DNA of 64,000 nucleotides from assembly GCF_001042655.1 (NCBI RefSeq), contig NZ_AP012332.1:1-64000 (forward strand), given 5' to 3'. Of this stretch, positions 40,056 to 48,650 are shown one piece after another. The position numbers were made by a program, and so were the translations under genes. The notes beneath the pieces are model-generated. The model saw only the letters and a program-made list of their open reading frames with translations. It had not been told where the DNA came from and did no database searches. Numbering within the stretch: position 1 is the stretch's first letter; each line of letters opens with the position of its first letter. The DNA is from Gardnerella vaginalis ATCC 14018 = JCM 11026. Its GTDB lineage: Bacteria > Actinomycetota > Actinomycetes > Actinomycetales > Bifidobacteriaceae.

Positions 40056-40535
40056 ATGGCTTTAACTCATATTGTGCCAGGTCTTGACGAATCGGCTAGT
40101 GAGAAAGCAATCGATATTTTGCAGAATCGCTTAAGCCATGAGCAGGAAGCTGCTTTAGTCTTAAAGCATGCACATTGGAATGTTACGGGTCCAGACTTTA
40201 TTGCGGTTCATGAAATGCTTGATCCTCAGGTTGCAGAAGTTTTAGCTCAAGCCGATGAAACAGCTGAGCGAATTGCAACGCTTGGTGGATCTCCACTTGG
40301 TCGCGCAGACGATGTTGTAGCTTCGCGCACTTGGAAGCGTTTTGCTCTTAGCGGTAGAAAGTCCACCAAAGAGTATTTGCAAGCATTAATTGAGTATTAC
40401 AACGATATGATTGCAGATGATCGTAAGGCAATTTCTCAGCTTGATGATCTTGATATTGTTAGCTCTAATATTATTCAAGATCATGTTCAGCAGCTTGAAA
40501 AGTTCCAGTGGTTTATGCGCAGTCATTTAGAGTAA
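40056..40535 (+). CDS. dps: Dps-family ferritin-like DNA-protecting protein
   Basis: Dps stores iron and protects DNA under oxidative stress. The 159-residue protein contains the ferroxidase motif HAHWNVTGPDFIAVHEMLD and the downstream DETAERI. I choose ATG 40056 because GGAGG lies 8 bases upstream; an ATG at 40041 would lie on top of that site. For an anaerobe in the vaginal niche facing hydrogen peroxide this is an expected gene. Confidence 0.93.
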   Translation: MALTHIVPGLDESASEKAIDILQNRLSHEQEAALVLKHAHWNVTGPDFIAVHEMLDPQVAEVLAQADETAERIATLGGSPLGRADDVVASRTWKRFALSGRKSTKEYLQALIEYYNDMIADDRKAISQLDDLDIVSSNIIQDHVQQLEKFQWFMRSHLE

Positions 40536-40574
40536 TTTTGTAGAATAATTTTGCGACACGCTTAGATTTGCTAT

Positions 40575-40602
40575 TTGACATTTTTGTTTCATGTGCTAAT
40601 CT
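40575..40602 (+). promoter_or_regulatory. Promoter of the tRNA-Ile/tRNA-Ala operon
   Basis: TTGACA at 40575-40580 is followed after 16 bases by TAATCT at 40597-40602, with a TG extension before it. The first tRNA starts 31 bases downstream. Confidence 0.65.
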
Positions 40603-40632
40603 AACTACTTGTATGTTTTCGACATACAAGTT

Positions 40633-40706
40633 GGGCCCGTAGCTCAGGTGGTTAGAGCGCATCCCTGATAAGGATGAGGTCGGAGGTTCAAGTCCTCCCG
40701 GGCCCA
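40633..40706 (+). tRNA. tRNA-Ile (anticodon GAT)
   Basis: A 74-base cloverleaf: acceptor GGGCCCG/CGGGCCC, anticodon stem CATCC/GGATG around loop CTGATAA, T-arm GGAGG TTCAAGT CCTCC, discriminator A. No CCA is encoded. It is followed by tRNA-Ala, a common pair. Confidence 0.96.
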
Positions 40707-40738
40707 CGAAATTGAGCATTTTGTTCTTTTTCTCCAAT

Positions 40739-40811
40739 GGGGCTATGGCGCAGCTGGTAGCGCATCTGCTTTGCAAGCAGAGGGTCAGGAGTTCGAGTCT
40801 CCTTAGCTCCA
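40739..40811 (+). tRNA. tRNA-Ala (anticodon TGC)
   Basis: A 73-base cloverleaf: acceptor GGGGCTA/TAGCTCC, anticodon loop TTTGCAA on stem CTGCT/AGCAG, T-arm with GTTCGAGTC. CCA is not encoded. A terminator follows 8 bases later, so it is the last gene of the tRNA operon. Confidence 0.96.
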
Positions 40812-40818
40812 CAAATAG

Positions 40819-40849
40819 GGTTTCTAGCCAATCGCTAGAAACCTTTTTT
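40819..40849 (+). terminator. Terminator after the tRNA pair
   Basis: GGTTTCTAGC at 40819-40828 pairs with GCTAGAAACC at 40834-40843 and is followed by six T. The 11-base core CGCTAGAAACC also occurs in the gyrB leader at 4997. Confidence 0.93.
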
Positions 40850-41084
40850 CATATATTCGTATTATCGTCTTCTTTCGTGTGTTTCTTGTTCTTGCGCGCA
40901 TTTTGTTATATGAGAATGTTTCTCATCAAGGTGTTTTGCTAAACTGAATACCAATAAATGAATATAGATATCTTTACGCCGTGTATTGCGCATGCTTAAG
41001 TGGATGCTCAATGGGTTAACAAGGCGTGAAATCGTGTGTTAGCAGCGTCTTAAGCGGTTAGCCTGATCAGCGTAAGGAAAGTGT

Positions 41085-43457
41085 ATGCGTAAACTTTTAT
41101 CGTATTGCCGTCGTGCTCCTCAATTAGTAATAGTTTTAGTTTTGTTCCCGTTTATTGCGGTGTTTTATTCTAGAAATCTGACTTTTATACTCGATTTTTG
41201 CAAAGTTATAAGCAAGACGTTTACTTTCCTACTTTCGTTAATAAATTTTGATTTTAATGTGCAAATAAGCCTTACAATCGGGCAAAGTATAATAACATGT
41301 TTAGTTTTATATACATGCGTTAAGTCGCTTTTAAGTATGATTGATGATTTGGCGCATGGCACACTTGGAATTGACTTGCTTGCGTTTGTTGCATTGCTTG
41401 CAACGCTTTGTATAGGCGAATTTTGGGCAAGTTATTTGATTGTTGTAATGGTGTTTACAGGCGAAGCAATCGAAGACTTTGCGCAAGATGCAGCGCAGAA
41501 AAATCTATCTCTTTTAGTAAATGCGTCTCCTCAAACCGCACATTTAATGACACTTCCTGGAATAGTGTGCGGTGAATCTTGTGAGCAATGTGCTCTGCTT
41601 GATCATAGTCATTTTAGAAAAGTCAGCGATGAATCTTCGCTAGAGGCATTGCAAGAACATAAAGATTTTACTAGTTGTGAATCGTGTAAAAAATGTCACA
41701 ATAACTCTAAAGAATGCCCAATATTGCAAGAGGTAAAGTCTTCTAGCCAATTACAAAGATACAAAACAGTTCCAGTTGAAGATCTAAAAATCGGCAATGT
41801 AATAGTTGTTCTTCCAGGAGAAACAGTTCCTGTAGACGGTGAGCTTTTAAGCGGTTCCGCTGTTCTAGACACAAGCGCAATAAATGGCGAGTCGCTTCCG
41901 CGTGAAGTGTTTGCTGGCGCGCAAGTGTTGTCTGGATGCGTAAATGGCGGTGTTGTGTTGATTATGCGCGTAACTAAGTTATCGCAAAATTCGCAATATC
42001 AAAAAATCATGAAGTTGGTTGAATCTGCAAGATCTTCTAAAGCTGCAGTAGTGCGATTTGCGGATATGCTTTCTGTGCCTTTTACTGTGCTTTCATTTGT
42101 TATTGCAGGCGTTGCTTGGGCTGCATCTGGTCAGGCTTTAAGATTTGCGCAAGTTTTGGTGCTAGCTACTCCTTGCCCGCTCTTGATAGCTGTTCCAGTG
42201 GCGTTTATGGCAGGAACAGGAAGACTTGCAAAACTTGGTATTGTGGTAAAAAGCCAAGATGTTTTAGAGCAGCTAAGCCGAGTAACAGATGTGTTCTTTG
42301 ACAAAACGGGAACGCTTACTGTTAAACAGCCTCAAGTTGTTAGAGTGGATTTAGCGAATCATCAAGATAGCGAAAATCAGGAAAATCAAGAAAATAGTGG
42401 GTTGCAAAATAGGATACTAATGTTTGCTGGTGTCCTGGAAACATACTCACAGCACATTCTTGCAGGAGGAATTGCAAAAGCTGGATCGGATCTTTGGCAA
42501 AACACGCATCCATCTGCCGTTCCGCAACTTCCGAGCGTGCGTGAATACCCAGTTATAAGCGGTGTTAAAGAAACTGCTGGTCAAGGTATATGTGCAAGTG
42601 TGGATGGTGTAAACGTTAGAGTAGGTCGCAAAAAATACGTTTTGCAGGCGTCAGCTGGCAATCCCGAGGATGAGTCGCAAGCAACCGAAGATAAAGCCAA
42701 ACGTGCAAATGTAGAAAATATATCAAAAATAGAAAGCAATTTTGAAGAGCTTTCTGCCGACGAAATGGCGACATACGTTTCTTTTGATGGCAAACTTGTT
42801 GGGCGAATCGTTCTAAAAGACGTGCCTCGAGAAAATGCAAAATCTACGATTCAAAAACTAAAGGAGTTTGGTGTTCGTTCAATAAGCATGCTTACTGGAG
42901 ATGGTCTGCAAGCGGCTCAAACAATAGCAAAAAGCGTTGGAATCGAGCATGTGAAAGCGAATTTGCTTCCAGAAGACAAGCTTGAGTGCGTAAAACAGCA
43001 CTATAAGAATACGGATAGTGTTAATGCGGATAATAAGTATTCGGAAGGTAGCACAAGCTTACTGAGCACGGATGCTTTCGACTTTTCTGGCGGAAAAACA
43101 CAAAAATGTAGCATAACGATGATGGTTGGAGATGGCGTAAACGATGCACCAGTTTTGGCTGCAGCAAACATTGGTGTGGCTTTGACTGATGGCACCGATA
43201 CAGCGGCTTCGGAGTGCGCGCAAGTTGTGATTATGAACAACAACATTTATGCTGTAGCAAACGCTGTAAGTGTTGCAAAACACACGAAGCGTGTTATGGT
43301 TCAAGCTGTTATGTTGGGAATTGGATTAGCTGTTATAAGCATGATTGCGGCGGCTTTTGGGCTGATTCCTGCGGTTCTTGGAGCTATGATGCAAGAGATG
43401 ATTGATGTTGTGTCAATTTTATGGGCGCTTACAGCGTTGAAAGGAAAGCGCGCGTAA
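41085..43457 (+). CDS. Heavy-metal translocating P-type ATPase with Cys-rich insert
   Basis: A P1B-type ATPase of 790 residues: membrane helices in the first 130 residues, actuator domain with NGESLP (near 267), the metal-site motif TPCPLL (near 361), phosphorylation site DKTGTLT (near 406) and hinge GDGVNDAPVL. It lacks an N-terminal HMA domain. Instead, about 70 residues (about 155-226) with Cys162, 166, 169, 198, 201, 204 and 211 interrupt the chain just before the actuator domain. The metal is uncertain; TPC in place of CPC hints at specificity unlike classical copper pumps. AAGGAAAG precedes the ATG. Confidence 0.9.
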   Translation: MRKLLSYCRRAPQLVIVLVLFPFIAVFYSRNLTFILDFCKVISKTFTFLLSLINFDFNVQISLTIGQSIITCLVLYTCVKSLLSMIDDLAHGTLGIDLLAFVALLATLCIGEFWASYLIVVMVFTGEAIEDFAQDAAQKNLSLLVNASPQTAHLMTLPGIVCGESCEQCALLDHSHFRKVSDESSLEALQEHKDFTSCESCKKCHNNSKECPILQEVKSSSQLQRYKTVPVEDLKIGNVIVVLPGETVPVDGELLSGSAVLDTSAINGESLPREVFAGAQVLSGCVNGGVVLIMRVTKLSQNSQYQKIMKLVESARSSKAAVVRFADMLSVPFTVLSFVIAGVAWAASGQALRFAQVLVLATPCPLLIAVPVAFMAGTGRLAKLGIVVKSQDVLEQLSRVTDVFFDKTGTLTVKQPQVVRVDLANHQDSENQENQENSGLQNRILMFAGVLETYSQHILAGGIAKAGSDLWQNTHPSAVPQLPSVREYPVISGVKETAGQGICASVDGVNVRVGRKKYVLQASAGNPEDESQATEDKAKRANVENISKIESNFEELSADEMATYVSFDGKLVGRIVLKDVPRENAKSTIQKLKEFGVRSISMLTGDGLQAAQTIAKSVGIEHVKANLLPEDKLECVKQHYKNTDSVNADNKYSEGSTSLLSTDAFDFSGGKTQKCSITMMVGDGVNDAPVLAAANIGVALTDGTDTAASECAQVVIMNNNIYAVANAVSVAKHTKRVMVQAVMLGIGLAVISMIAAAFGLIPAVLGAMMQEMIDVVSILWALTALKGKRA

Positions 43458-43668
43458 GAGTAAATGTGCATATGTGCATAAGTCACAAGTTACAAGCACG
43501 CATAAGCAAAATGTATATAAGTGACAATATTCACTTTGGTCTTTTCTTGAATGAGTCAAGGCGCTAGTCTAAGTAGTGGAGCATTTAAGGAAGCGACTTA
43601 TAAAACAGTTTACAAAAGAGTTCAAAAATGCTTAAGAATGCTTGAAATACTCAATATGGGGAAATTTT

Positions 43669-45150
43669 ATGGAAACGAATTATAATGCGGATGCGAGCGA
43701 ATTGCGAATCGCAGTTATTGGCGCGGGGCCTGCTGGAATATACTCGTCAGATATTTTTCTTCGTCAGCTTAAAAAATTGGGTGACGAAATGGGATTAGGT
43801 ACGAGCGCTAGAATCGATTTATTTGAAAAACTACCAGTTCCATTCGGGCTGGTTCGATATGGAGTTGCGCCAGACCATCCGAGCATAAAATTCATTGCAG
43901 ATGCTTTGGCTAAAACGCTTGATAATCCAAATATTCACTTGTATGCGAATGTTGAATTTGGCAAAGATATTACGCTAGAAGATTTATTGCCTCGCTACGA
44001 TGCAATTCTGTTTGCTACGGGCGCTGTAGAAGATAAGCCGCTTAGTATTCCAGGAGCATCGTTAAACGGCGTGTATGGCGCTGCAAAATTTGTGGAATGG
44101 TACGACGGATATCCTACCAGTGAGTGCACGTGGCCGCTTGATGCAAGCGAAGTGGCTGTTATTGGTGGCGGAAACGTTGCTATGGATGTTGCGCGCGAGC
44201 TTTTGCGAGACGCGAATTATCTTAGAGAACACACGGACATTTCCGACGACGTTTACAATGGTTTGCTTAAAAACCAGGCTAAAACATTGCACTTGTTTAT
44301 TCGACGAGGCGTTGCTCAAGCTAAATTCTCTGTGCAAGAATTGCGCGAGATGGAAAAGCTTTCTGGCGTGCAAATAGTTGTAAATGAAAACGATTTTGAC
44401 TTGGATGACGAAACGATTGATGTTGCTGGAAAAGACAAATTGACTCGTCAAATGGTAGAAGAACTTTTTGCTATACGCGATTTGAGCGAAGATATGGAAG
44501 ATAGTGGAAACGTTGACTTTGAAGGCAATCCTGCAAATCGACGCTATATTATTCACTTCAATTCTGATCCAGTTGAAATTCTGGGAGAAGATGGGCGAGT
44601 GTGCGCTATTCGAGTAGAGCGTACAGTTACAAGCGCGGACGGGAAAATGACTCGTACTGGAGAGTTTGAAGAATACCCTGTTCAAGCGGTTTACCATGCG
44701 ATTGGATATAAGCCTGCTAAGGTTTCTGGCGTTGCTTACGATGAGAACAAAACTCTTCTTGCGAATAAAGATGGTCGCATAGTAACTGATCCAGATGGTG
44801 ATGTTGTGCGTCCACGCTTGTATGCAACTGGCTGGGCTAAGCGAGGACCTGTTGGATTAATTGGTTCCACAAAGTCAGACGCTTTGCAAATAGTGGCAAA
44901 TATGTTGGAAGATTTATCAAAAAGCTCGCTCGAAGAATGTGAATCCGCACTTCCTGGCAGATTGGCAATAGATAGAGAGCCTAAATCTATCGAAAATCTT
45001 CTCGCTTCCAGAGGCGTGGATGTAGTTGATTTTGATGGGTGGAAAAGAGTTGACGATTTTGAAGTTGAATCTGGTATGGCAGAAAATCGCGCTCGCAAAA
45101 AAGTTGTATCTAAGCAAATGCTTATAGATATAGCGAATCATCAACAATAG
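43669..45150 (+). CDS. FAD-dependent ferredoxin-NADP reductase-like oxidoreductase (FprA type)
   Basis: A 493-residue flavoprotein resembling mycobacterial FprA and mammalian adrenodoxin reductase. The FAD motif reads VIGAGPAGIYSSD near residue 17, the substrate segment LPVPFGLVRYGVAPDHP is diagnostic, and the NADP motif is GGGNVAMDVAREL near 166. I take ATG 43669 after GGGGA as the start; an upstream ATG at 43642 would add nine residues. The enzyme would pass electrons between NADPH and ferredoxin. It stands alone between the ATPase and htpX genes. Confidence 0.92.
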   Translation: METNYNADASELRIAVIGAGPAGIYSSDIFLRQLKKLGDEMGLGTSARIDLFEKLPVPFGLVRYGVAPDHPSIKFIADALAKTLDNPNIHLYANVEFGKDITLEDLLPRYDAILFATGAVEDKPLSIPGASLNGVYGAAKFVEWYDGYPTSECTWPLDASEVAVIGGGNVAMDVARELLRDANYLREHTDISDDVYNGLLKNQAKTLHLFIRRGVAQAKFSVQELREMEKLSGVQIVVNENDFDLDDETIDVAGKDKLTRQMVEELFAIRDLSEDMEDSGNVDFEGNPANRRYIIHFNSDPVEILGEDGRVCAIRVERTVTSADGKMTRTGEFEEYPVQAVYHAIGYKPAKVSGVAYDENKTLLANKDGRIVTDPDGDVVRPRLYATGWAKRGPVGLIGSTKSDALQIVANMLEDLSKSSLEECESALPGRLAIDREPKSIENLLASRGVDVVDFDGWKRVDDFEVESGMAENRARKKVVSKQMLIDIANHQQ

Positions 45151-45163
45151 TTTGTTAATTTTT

Positions 45164-45210
45164 AGTGGTCGCTTACGTTATGCACATTTGCAAAACGTTT
45201 AGTGACCACT
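45164..45210 (+). terminator. Hairpin after the FprA-like gene
   Basis: AGTGGTCGCT at 45164-45173 pairs with AGTGACCACT at 45201-45210 (one G-T pair), with a further ACGTT/AACGT inner stem. A U-run is lacking, so it is a probable rather than certain terminator. Confidence 0.6.
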
Positions 45211-45326
45211 TGTTAACAGATTATAAATCTTAAATACACTAATTAGCATTAATCTTAAACATATTAATTATAAATATACAGTTTTCATTCAGCAAAATTA
45301 CAGTTCCGATTATTAGAATCGTAAAC

Positions 45327-46400
45327 ATGTTCAGCAATATAGGAATGCGATGCCGCAATTATCTGAAAACAGCAGCACTGTTCTCAGTAATCTGGTTGAT
45401 TCTTGCCTTAATTTGGGCTGCCTGTGGATTGCGCTTGCCTATGCTGATTTGGTTTGTAGTTTTAGGAATAATTCTCAGTGTGTGCGCGTATTGGCTTTCT
45501 AGCAAGCTCGCAATTCGCATGGTGAATGCTATAGAAGTCAGTGAAGATGAAGAGCCAGTCTTGTATGGTATTGTTCGCGAGATTTCTGCGAGAATCGAAA
45601 GACCGATGCCGCATCTTTACGTTGCTCCAATGGATAGTCCTAATGTTTTTGCAATTGGTCGCAGTGAAAGACATGCTGTTATTTGTTGTACGCGTGGACT
45701 CTTAAACATTCTGAACGAGCGTGAGTTGCGTGGAGTTGTAAGTCATGAGCTGATTCATATTTATAATCATGATATTTTGAATTCCACTATTGCTTCAGCT
45801 ATTGCGACAATTATGACTTATGTTGGCTATGTTCTTACGTATTCCAAAAAGAAGCATACTGCTGATAGTGAGTTTGCTGTTAGATCAGAATCTTCTAAAA
45901 GCCGTTGCCCAGTGTTAAAGATTGTTGGTCAAGTTTTAAATGTGATTTTTGTGCCAGTTGGAGCATTGATGATTAAGCTGGTGGTTTCTAGAAGCCGCGA
46001 ATTTGACGCAGATAAAAGCGCTGGAATGCTTACGGGAGATCCTGCAGCTTTGGCTTCTGCTCTAAATAAAATTTCTTACGGTGCAAAAATACATGAGATG
46101 AGTAGAGCCGATGGATTGCAGGCAATGTCTTCGCTGATGATTGTAAATCCATTTGAAGATGATAAATCAAAATTATTGAAGATGTTTTCTCATCAGTCAG
46201 CTGTTAAAGAGCGAGTTAACTTCTTGAGACTAATGGCTAAGTCGCAAGAGGATAATGCTGAGTATTCTGGGTATGCGGAAATGTCTTATGAAAATGAAGC
46301 TGCTGCAAAATCAGATGAATTTGATAAGTCTGAATCTGTATTCAACATCCGATATGGGAGAAGATTCCCTAGTGGAGTTGTAGCCGTAAGCGGAGCATGA
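45327..46400 (+). CDS. htpX: M48-family membrane metalloprotease HtpX
   Basis: A zinc protease that degrades damaged membrane proteins. The 357-residue protein has two N-terminal helices (about residues 15-60), the zinc motif HELIH near 141 (SHELIHIYNHDI), two more helices and the third ligand in SREFDADKSAG. A charged C-terminal tail of about 60 residues follows. No strong ribosome site is visible. Confidence 0.93.
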   Translation: MFSNIGMRCRNYLKTAALFSVIWLILALIWAACGLRLPMLIWFVVLGIILSVCAYWLSSKLAIRMVNAIEVSEDEEPVLYGIVREISARIERPMPHLYVAPMDSPNVFAIGRSERHAVICCTRGLLNILNERELRGVVSHELIHIYNHDILNSTIASAIATIMTYVGYVLTYSKKKHTADSEFAVRSESSKSRCPVLKIVGQVLNVIFVPVGALMIKLVVSRSREFDADKSAGMLTGDPAALASALNKISYGAKIHEMSRADGLQAMSSLMIVNPFEDDKSKLLKMFSHQSAVKERVNFLRLMAKSQEDNAEYSGYAEMSYENEAAAKSDEFDKSESVFNIRYGRRFPSGVVAVSGA

Positions 46401-46474
46401 TATCCTTATATGGTTTGTTGTCTAGATTGATTAATCGAGTCATTTGAAGGTATTAATCGCCAGCAGCCGAACAT

Positions 46475-46548
46475 GCGGACATAGTTCATCGGTAGAATGG
46501 AAGCTTCCCAAGCTTCAGAGGCGGGTTCGATTCCCGTTGTCCGCTCCA
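46475..46548 (+). tRNA. tRNA-Gly (anticodon CCC) with encoded CCA
   Basis: Acceptor GCGGACA/TGTCCGC, anticodon stem GAAGC/GCTTC around loop TTCCCAA, T-arm CGGG TTCGATT CCCG. Discriminator T is followed by encoded CCA at 46546-46548. Accessory genes begin directly downstream. Confidence 0.95.
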
Positions 46549-46729
46549 CCGTGATGTATAAGTGGAATATGAGGGCGTATACGCTGATGCATCATGCTCA
46601 TACCAACAGTTCAGACCTCTAGTCGTGTGAGTAGGAGGGCTGGATTTCTTGAGAATTGATTCCCAACCACATTCGTAGGTATTGTGTCTGCTGAGTATTT
46701 TCTCACATGTCGACAGGTTTTATAAGCAC

Positions 46730-46757
46730 TTGACTGGTACGCGTGTTATCATAGTAA
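46730..46757 (+). promoter_or_regulatory. Putative promoter for the Abi_2 leader
   Basis: TTGACT at 46730-46735 and TAGTAA at 46752-46757, 16 bases apart, would start transcription at about 46764, the first base of the structured element. The -10 match is weak. Confidence 0.45.
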
Positions 46758-46764
46758 ACAACAA

Positions 46765-46807
46765 GACCAGTTCCGCTACCCACTTCGGTGGGAGTCCAGG
46801 GCTGGTC
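46765..46807 (+). ncRNA. Structured leader RNA upstream of the Abi_2 gene
   Basis: An outer stem GACCAG (46765-46770) with CTGGTC (46802-46807) encloses a second stem CCCAC (46779-46783) with GTGGG (46788-46792) closed by a TTCG tetraloop. Bases between the two stems are unpaired and could contact protein or RNA. The Abi_2 gene starts 20 bases after the element. Some AbiF-like genes are accompanied by a structured RNA; whether this one is homologous cannot be told here. Confidence 0.45.
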
Positions 46808-46826
46808 CTTTTCGTCGGGAGGAGTT

Positions 46827-47081
46827 GTGACCAGTAAACCGATTAAGCCTTATAAAAGTTATACTGATCAGGTAGCTCTTTTATGCTCACGTGGCATGGA
46901 GATTAAAAATGTTGCACAGGCGACTCACGTGCTTTCGACACGTAACTACTACCGACTTTCGGGGTACTGGTATTCGGCACGCATTATTGATTTTGCTTCT
47001 GGTAAACCCACAGATAATTTTCAACCTGGTACATCTTTGGATTTATGTACTGAATTGTATACTTATGTTTACAAAAGGTAG
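46827..47081 (+). pseudogene. Truncated Abi_2 (AbiD/AbiF-type) abortive infection gene
   Basis: The 84 codons read KPIKPYKSYTDQVALLCSRG and NYYRLSGYWY, the N-terminal signature of Abi_2 proteins, which normally reach about 300 residues. The frame stops after TELYTYVYKR, so the catalytic HEPN motifs are missing. The GTG start follows GGGAGGAG closely. Downstream sequence reads a different short membrane protein and no remaining Abi_2 sequence, so the rest was deleted rather than frameshifted. Abi_2 proteins act in phage-induced abortive infection; this fragment is probably inactive. Confidence 0.8.
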
Positions 47082-47085
47082 TGAG

Positions 47086-47301
47086 ATGGGTCGTCATCTG
47101 GGCCTTTTTGGTAGTGTGTTTTTTGATGCGCATGAAACAAGTTCAGGGTTTATTATGGTGGGATTTGGATTACAAAACCCATGGATATTAACTTTAATAT
47201 TTCTAGTTCTATTTGTTTTTTCTCTTGTATTTTTTATTATTTTATCTGCATTGCAAAAAAGAAAGAAAATGTTGGAGGCGCTATCAAAGAATAAAATCTA
47301 A
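47086..47301 (+). CDS. Small predicted membrane protein (71 residues)
   Basis: From ATG 47086 the frame encodes a short hydrophilic head, one long hydrophobic helix (about residues 33-55) and a basic tail with KKR and KNK. AAAGGT upstream is a poor ribosome site. It follows the Abi_2 fragment by 4 bases. I do not recognise the family; it may be a fragment or a chance reading frame. Confidence 0.4.
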   Translation: MGRHLGLFGSVFFDAHETSSGFIMVGFGLQNPWILTLIFLVLFVFSLVFFIILSALQKRKKMLEALSKNKI

Positions 47302-47459
47302 TGAAAATGTTTAGAATTTGGAGCCTATGTGTTCAGGTATTCTATGGCTTTTTGAAGTCGTATATGTTTATTATGACGATTTTCCAATTAATGATTGATT
47401 ATTATGATAGATATGCTAAAGCATTAACAATTGTCTACTTTACTCAACATATTTTAGTA

Positions 47460-47489
47460 TTGACACGAAAATCTTAGTTAAATTAAAAT
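47460..47489 (+). promoter_or_regulatory. Promoter for the DUF2599 gene
   Basis: TTGACA at 47460-47465 and TAAAAT at 47484-47489 are separated by 18 bases. The gene start lies 48 bases downstream. Confidence 0.6.
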
Positions 47490-47536
47490 TATATTGTACA
47501 TGCTATGGCAGCATATACATGATGTTAGGAGGTTTT

Positions 47537-48094
47537 ATGAAAAAATGTAGTTTTATAATCAGCTCATCGATATTAGCTATTTCTATGTTGTTTGCTATAC
47601 CCGTTGCTAGTGGAAATAGTATAAATAAAAATGATGCAAGTTTGTTTAATGAAACTGGAATGACGTCTTCACAAATTGATAGTTGGGTGAATGATCCAAA
47701 ACAGAATATTTATGGTCATAGTAGAGAAGATGTTATAGCTTATTTGAGGGCGAATTACAATCCATCATATAGTTTTATGTCTGAAAGTAAGTCATCAACT
47801 TGGAGTAATAGGTGGTTTTCTAGTGGCAAGTGGATTAACAGATCTGGGCTAGTTTCTTTGTCTTTAATGCCAACAGATTGGGTTACTGTTCCTCACGCCG
47901 CTCATGCCACTGGTCCTAAGGCTTGGGAAACGGTAAAGAGTAGATTTGGCAATGACAAAGAGTGGAGGAAGTATCCTTGGGCAGATGAATCAATGCTCGG
48001 ACAGTTTAAGTGTCATGTAGGATATGGAAAGCTAAAAGTTCCATATAATTTAGAACCATCAAGAGAGCATTTTAATCCAATAACATGTAATTGA
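47537..48094 (+). CDS. Secreted DUF2599-domain protein
   Basis: The 185-residue protein has a signal peptide (MKKCSFIISSSILAISMLF, cleavage probably after VASG) and a C-terminal region matching DUF2599: GLVSLSLMPTDWV, KAWETVKSRFG, MLGQFKCHVGYGKLK and NLEPSREHFNPITCN with conserved Cys. The start is ATG 47537 after TTAGGAGG. DUF2599 occurs in actinobacterial secreted proteins of unknown function. It is followed 17 bases later by a small membrane protein gene with the same type of ribosome site, so the two form an operon. Confidence 0.78.
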   Translation: MKKCSFIISSSILAISMLFAIPVASGNSINKNDASLFNETGMTSSQIDSWVNDPKQNIYGHSREDVIAYLRANYNPSYSFMSESKSSTWSNRWFSSGKWINRSGLVSLSLMPTDWVTVPHAAHATGPKAWETVKSRFGNDKEWRKYPWADESMLGQFKCHVGYGKLKVPYNLEPSREHFNPITCN

Positions 48095-48111
48095 GAAAAT
48101 AGGAGGGTTTT

Positions 48112-48423
48112 ATGTTAGATATGTTGTTTGCATTTGTTGCTGTTGCATCAATGTTAATAGGTTTGGTTTTGTCTGTAATGCTTTGGGTTAAAAGCAGCAA
48201 GTCAGTTAAAGAATTGTATAAAAACGCATATGCGTATGCAATTATTGATGTTGTATTAGGCGTATTGTCGTATATATCTTATGCTGCGACTATCAATTCT
48301 GTAGACATTGATGTGCGTGAGTTCTACACAAATTATTTCACGGCGCCATTGATTGTTCTTGCTGTTCTTGTTGTAAGTATTGCTGCTATAGCTATTTTTA
48401 AGAGTAAAAAAATAGCTATGTAA
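48112..48423 (+). CDS. Small three-helix membrane protein
   Basis: A 103-residue protein with three hydrophobic helices (about residues 3-25, 42-63 and 77-98) and little else. It starts at ATG 48112 after AGGAGG, 17 bases after the DUF2599 gene. I do not recognise a family. Its pairing with a secreted protein could mean immunity, secretion or anchoring, which is inference only. Confidence 0.6.
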   Translation: MLDMLFAFVAVASMLIGLVLSVMLWVKSSKSVKELYKNAYAYAIIDVVLGVLSYISYAATINSVDIDVREFYTNYFTAPLIVLAVLVVSIAAIAIFKSKKIAM

Positions 48424-48455
48424 AATAACTAGATTAAACAGTTTATCAAATAATA

Positions 48456-48496
48456 ATAGCCTCCTGAGTTTAATTAAAATTCAGAAGGCTATGTTT
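48456..48496 (+). terminator. Terminator of the DUF2599 operon
   Basis: ATAGCCT at 48456-48462 pairs with AGGCTAT at 48486-48492, and CTGA with TCAG inside. The T-run is short. Confidence 0.65.
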
Positions 48497-48529
48497 GTTA
48501 TATGTTGTGTTTGGTTTGATTGTGATTTG

Positions 48530-48650
48530 TTGATTTCAGTCTGAAGTGTGTGTGATATTAGACAAAAGATGCATAAATCGTATTTTTTGTACATTGGATG
48601 TATAAAAAATTGTACATTGAATGTACAAAAAATATGTTTTTTGTGTATAC
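48530..48650. repeat. Direct repeat copy 1 with tandem operators (121 bp)
   Basis: Nearly identical to 49971-50093, about 1.44 kb away. It contains two tandem 17-base palindromes: TGTACATTGGATGTATA at 48588-48604 (imperfect) and TGTACATTGAATGTACA at 48611-48627 (perfect apart from its centre), 23 bases centre to centre. No intact gene is downstream. The next 165 bases (48651-48815) hold a 15-base match to the fic coding sequence on the minus strand but no reading frame I can support. Confidence 0.85.

Noticed and set aside
40513-40812. A 99-codon minus-strand frame containing GGLEPPTSSLSG
   Set aside because: It is the antisense of the tRNA-Ile and tRNA-Ala genes, a well-known false protein seen in many annotations.
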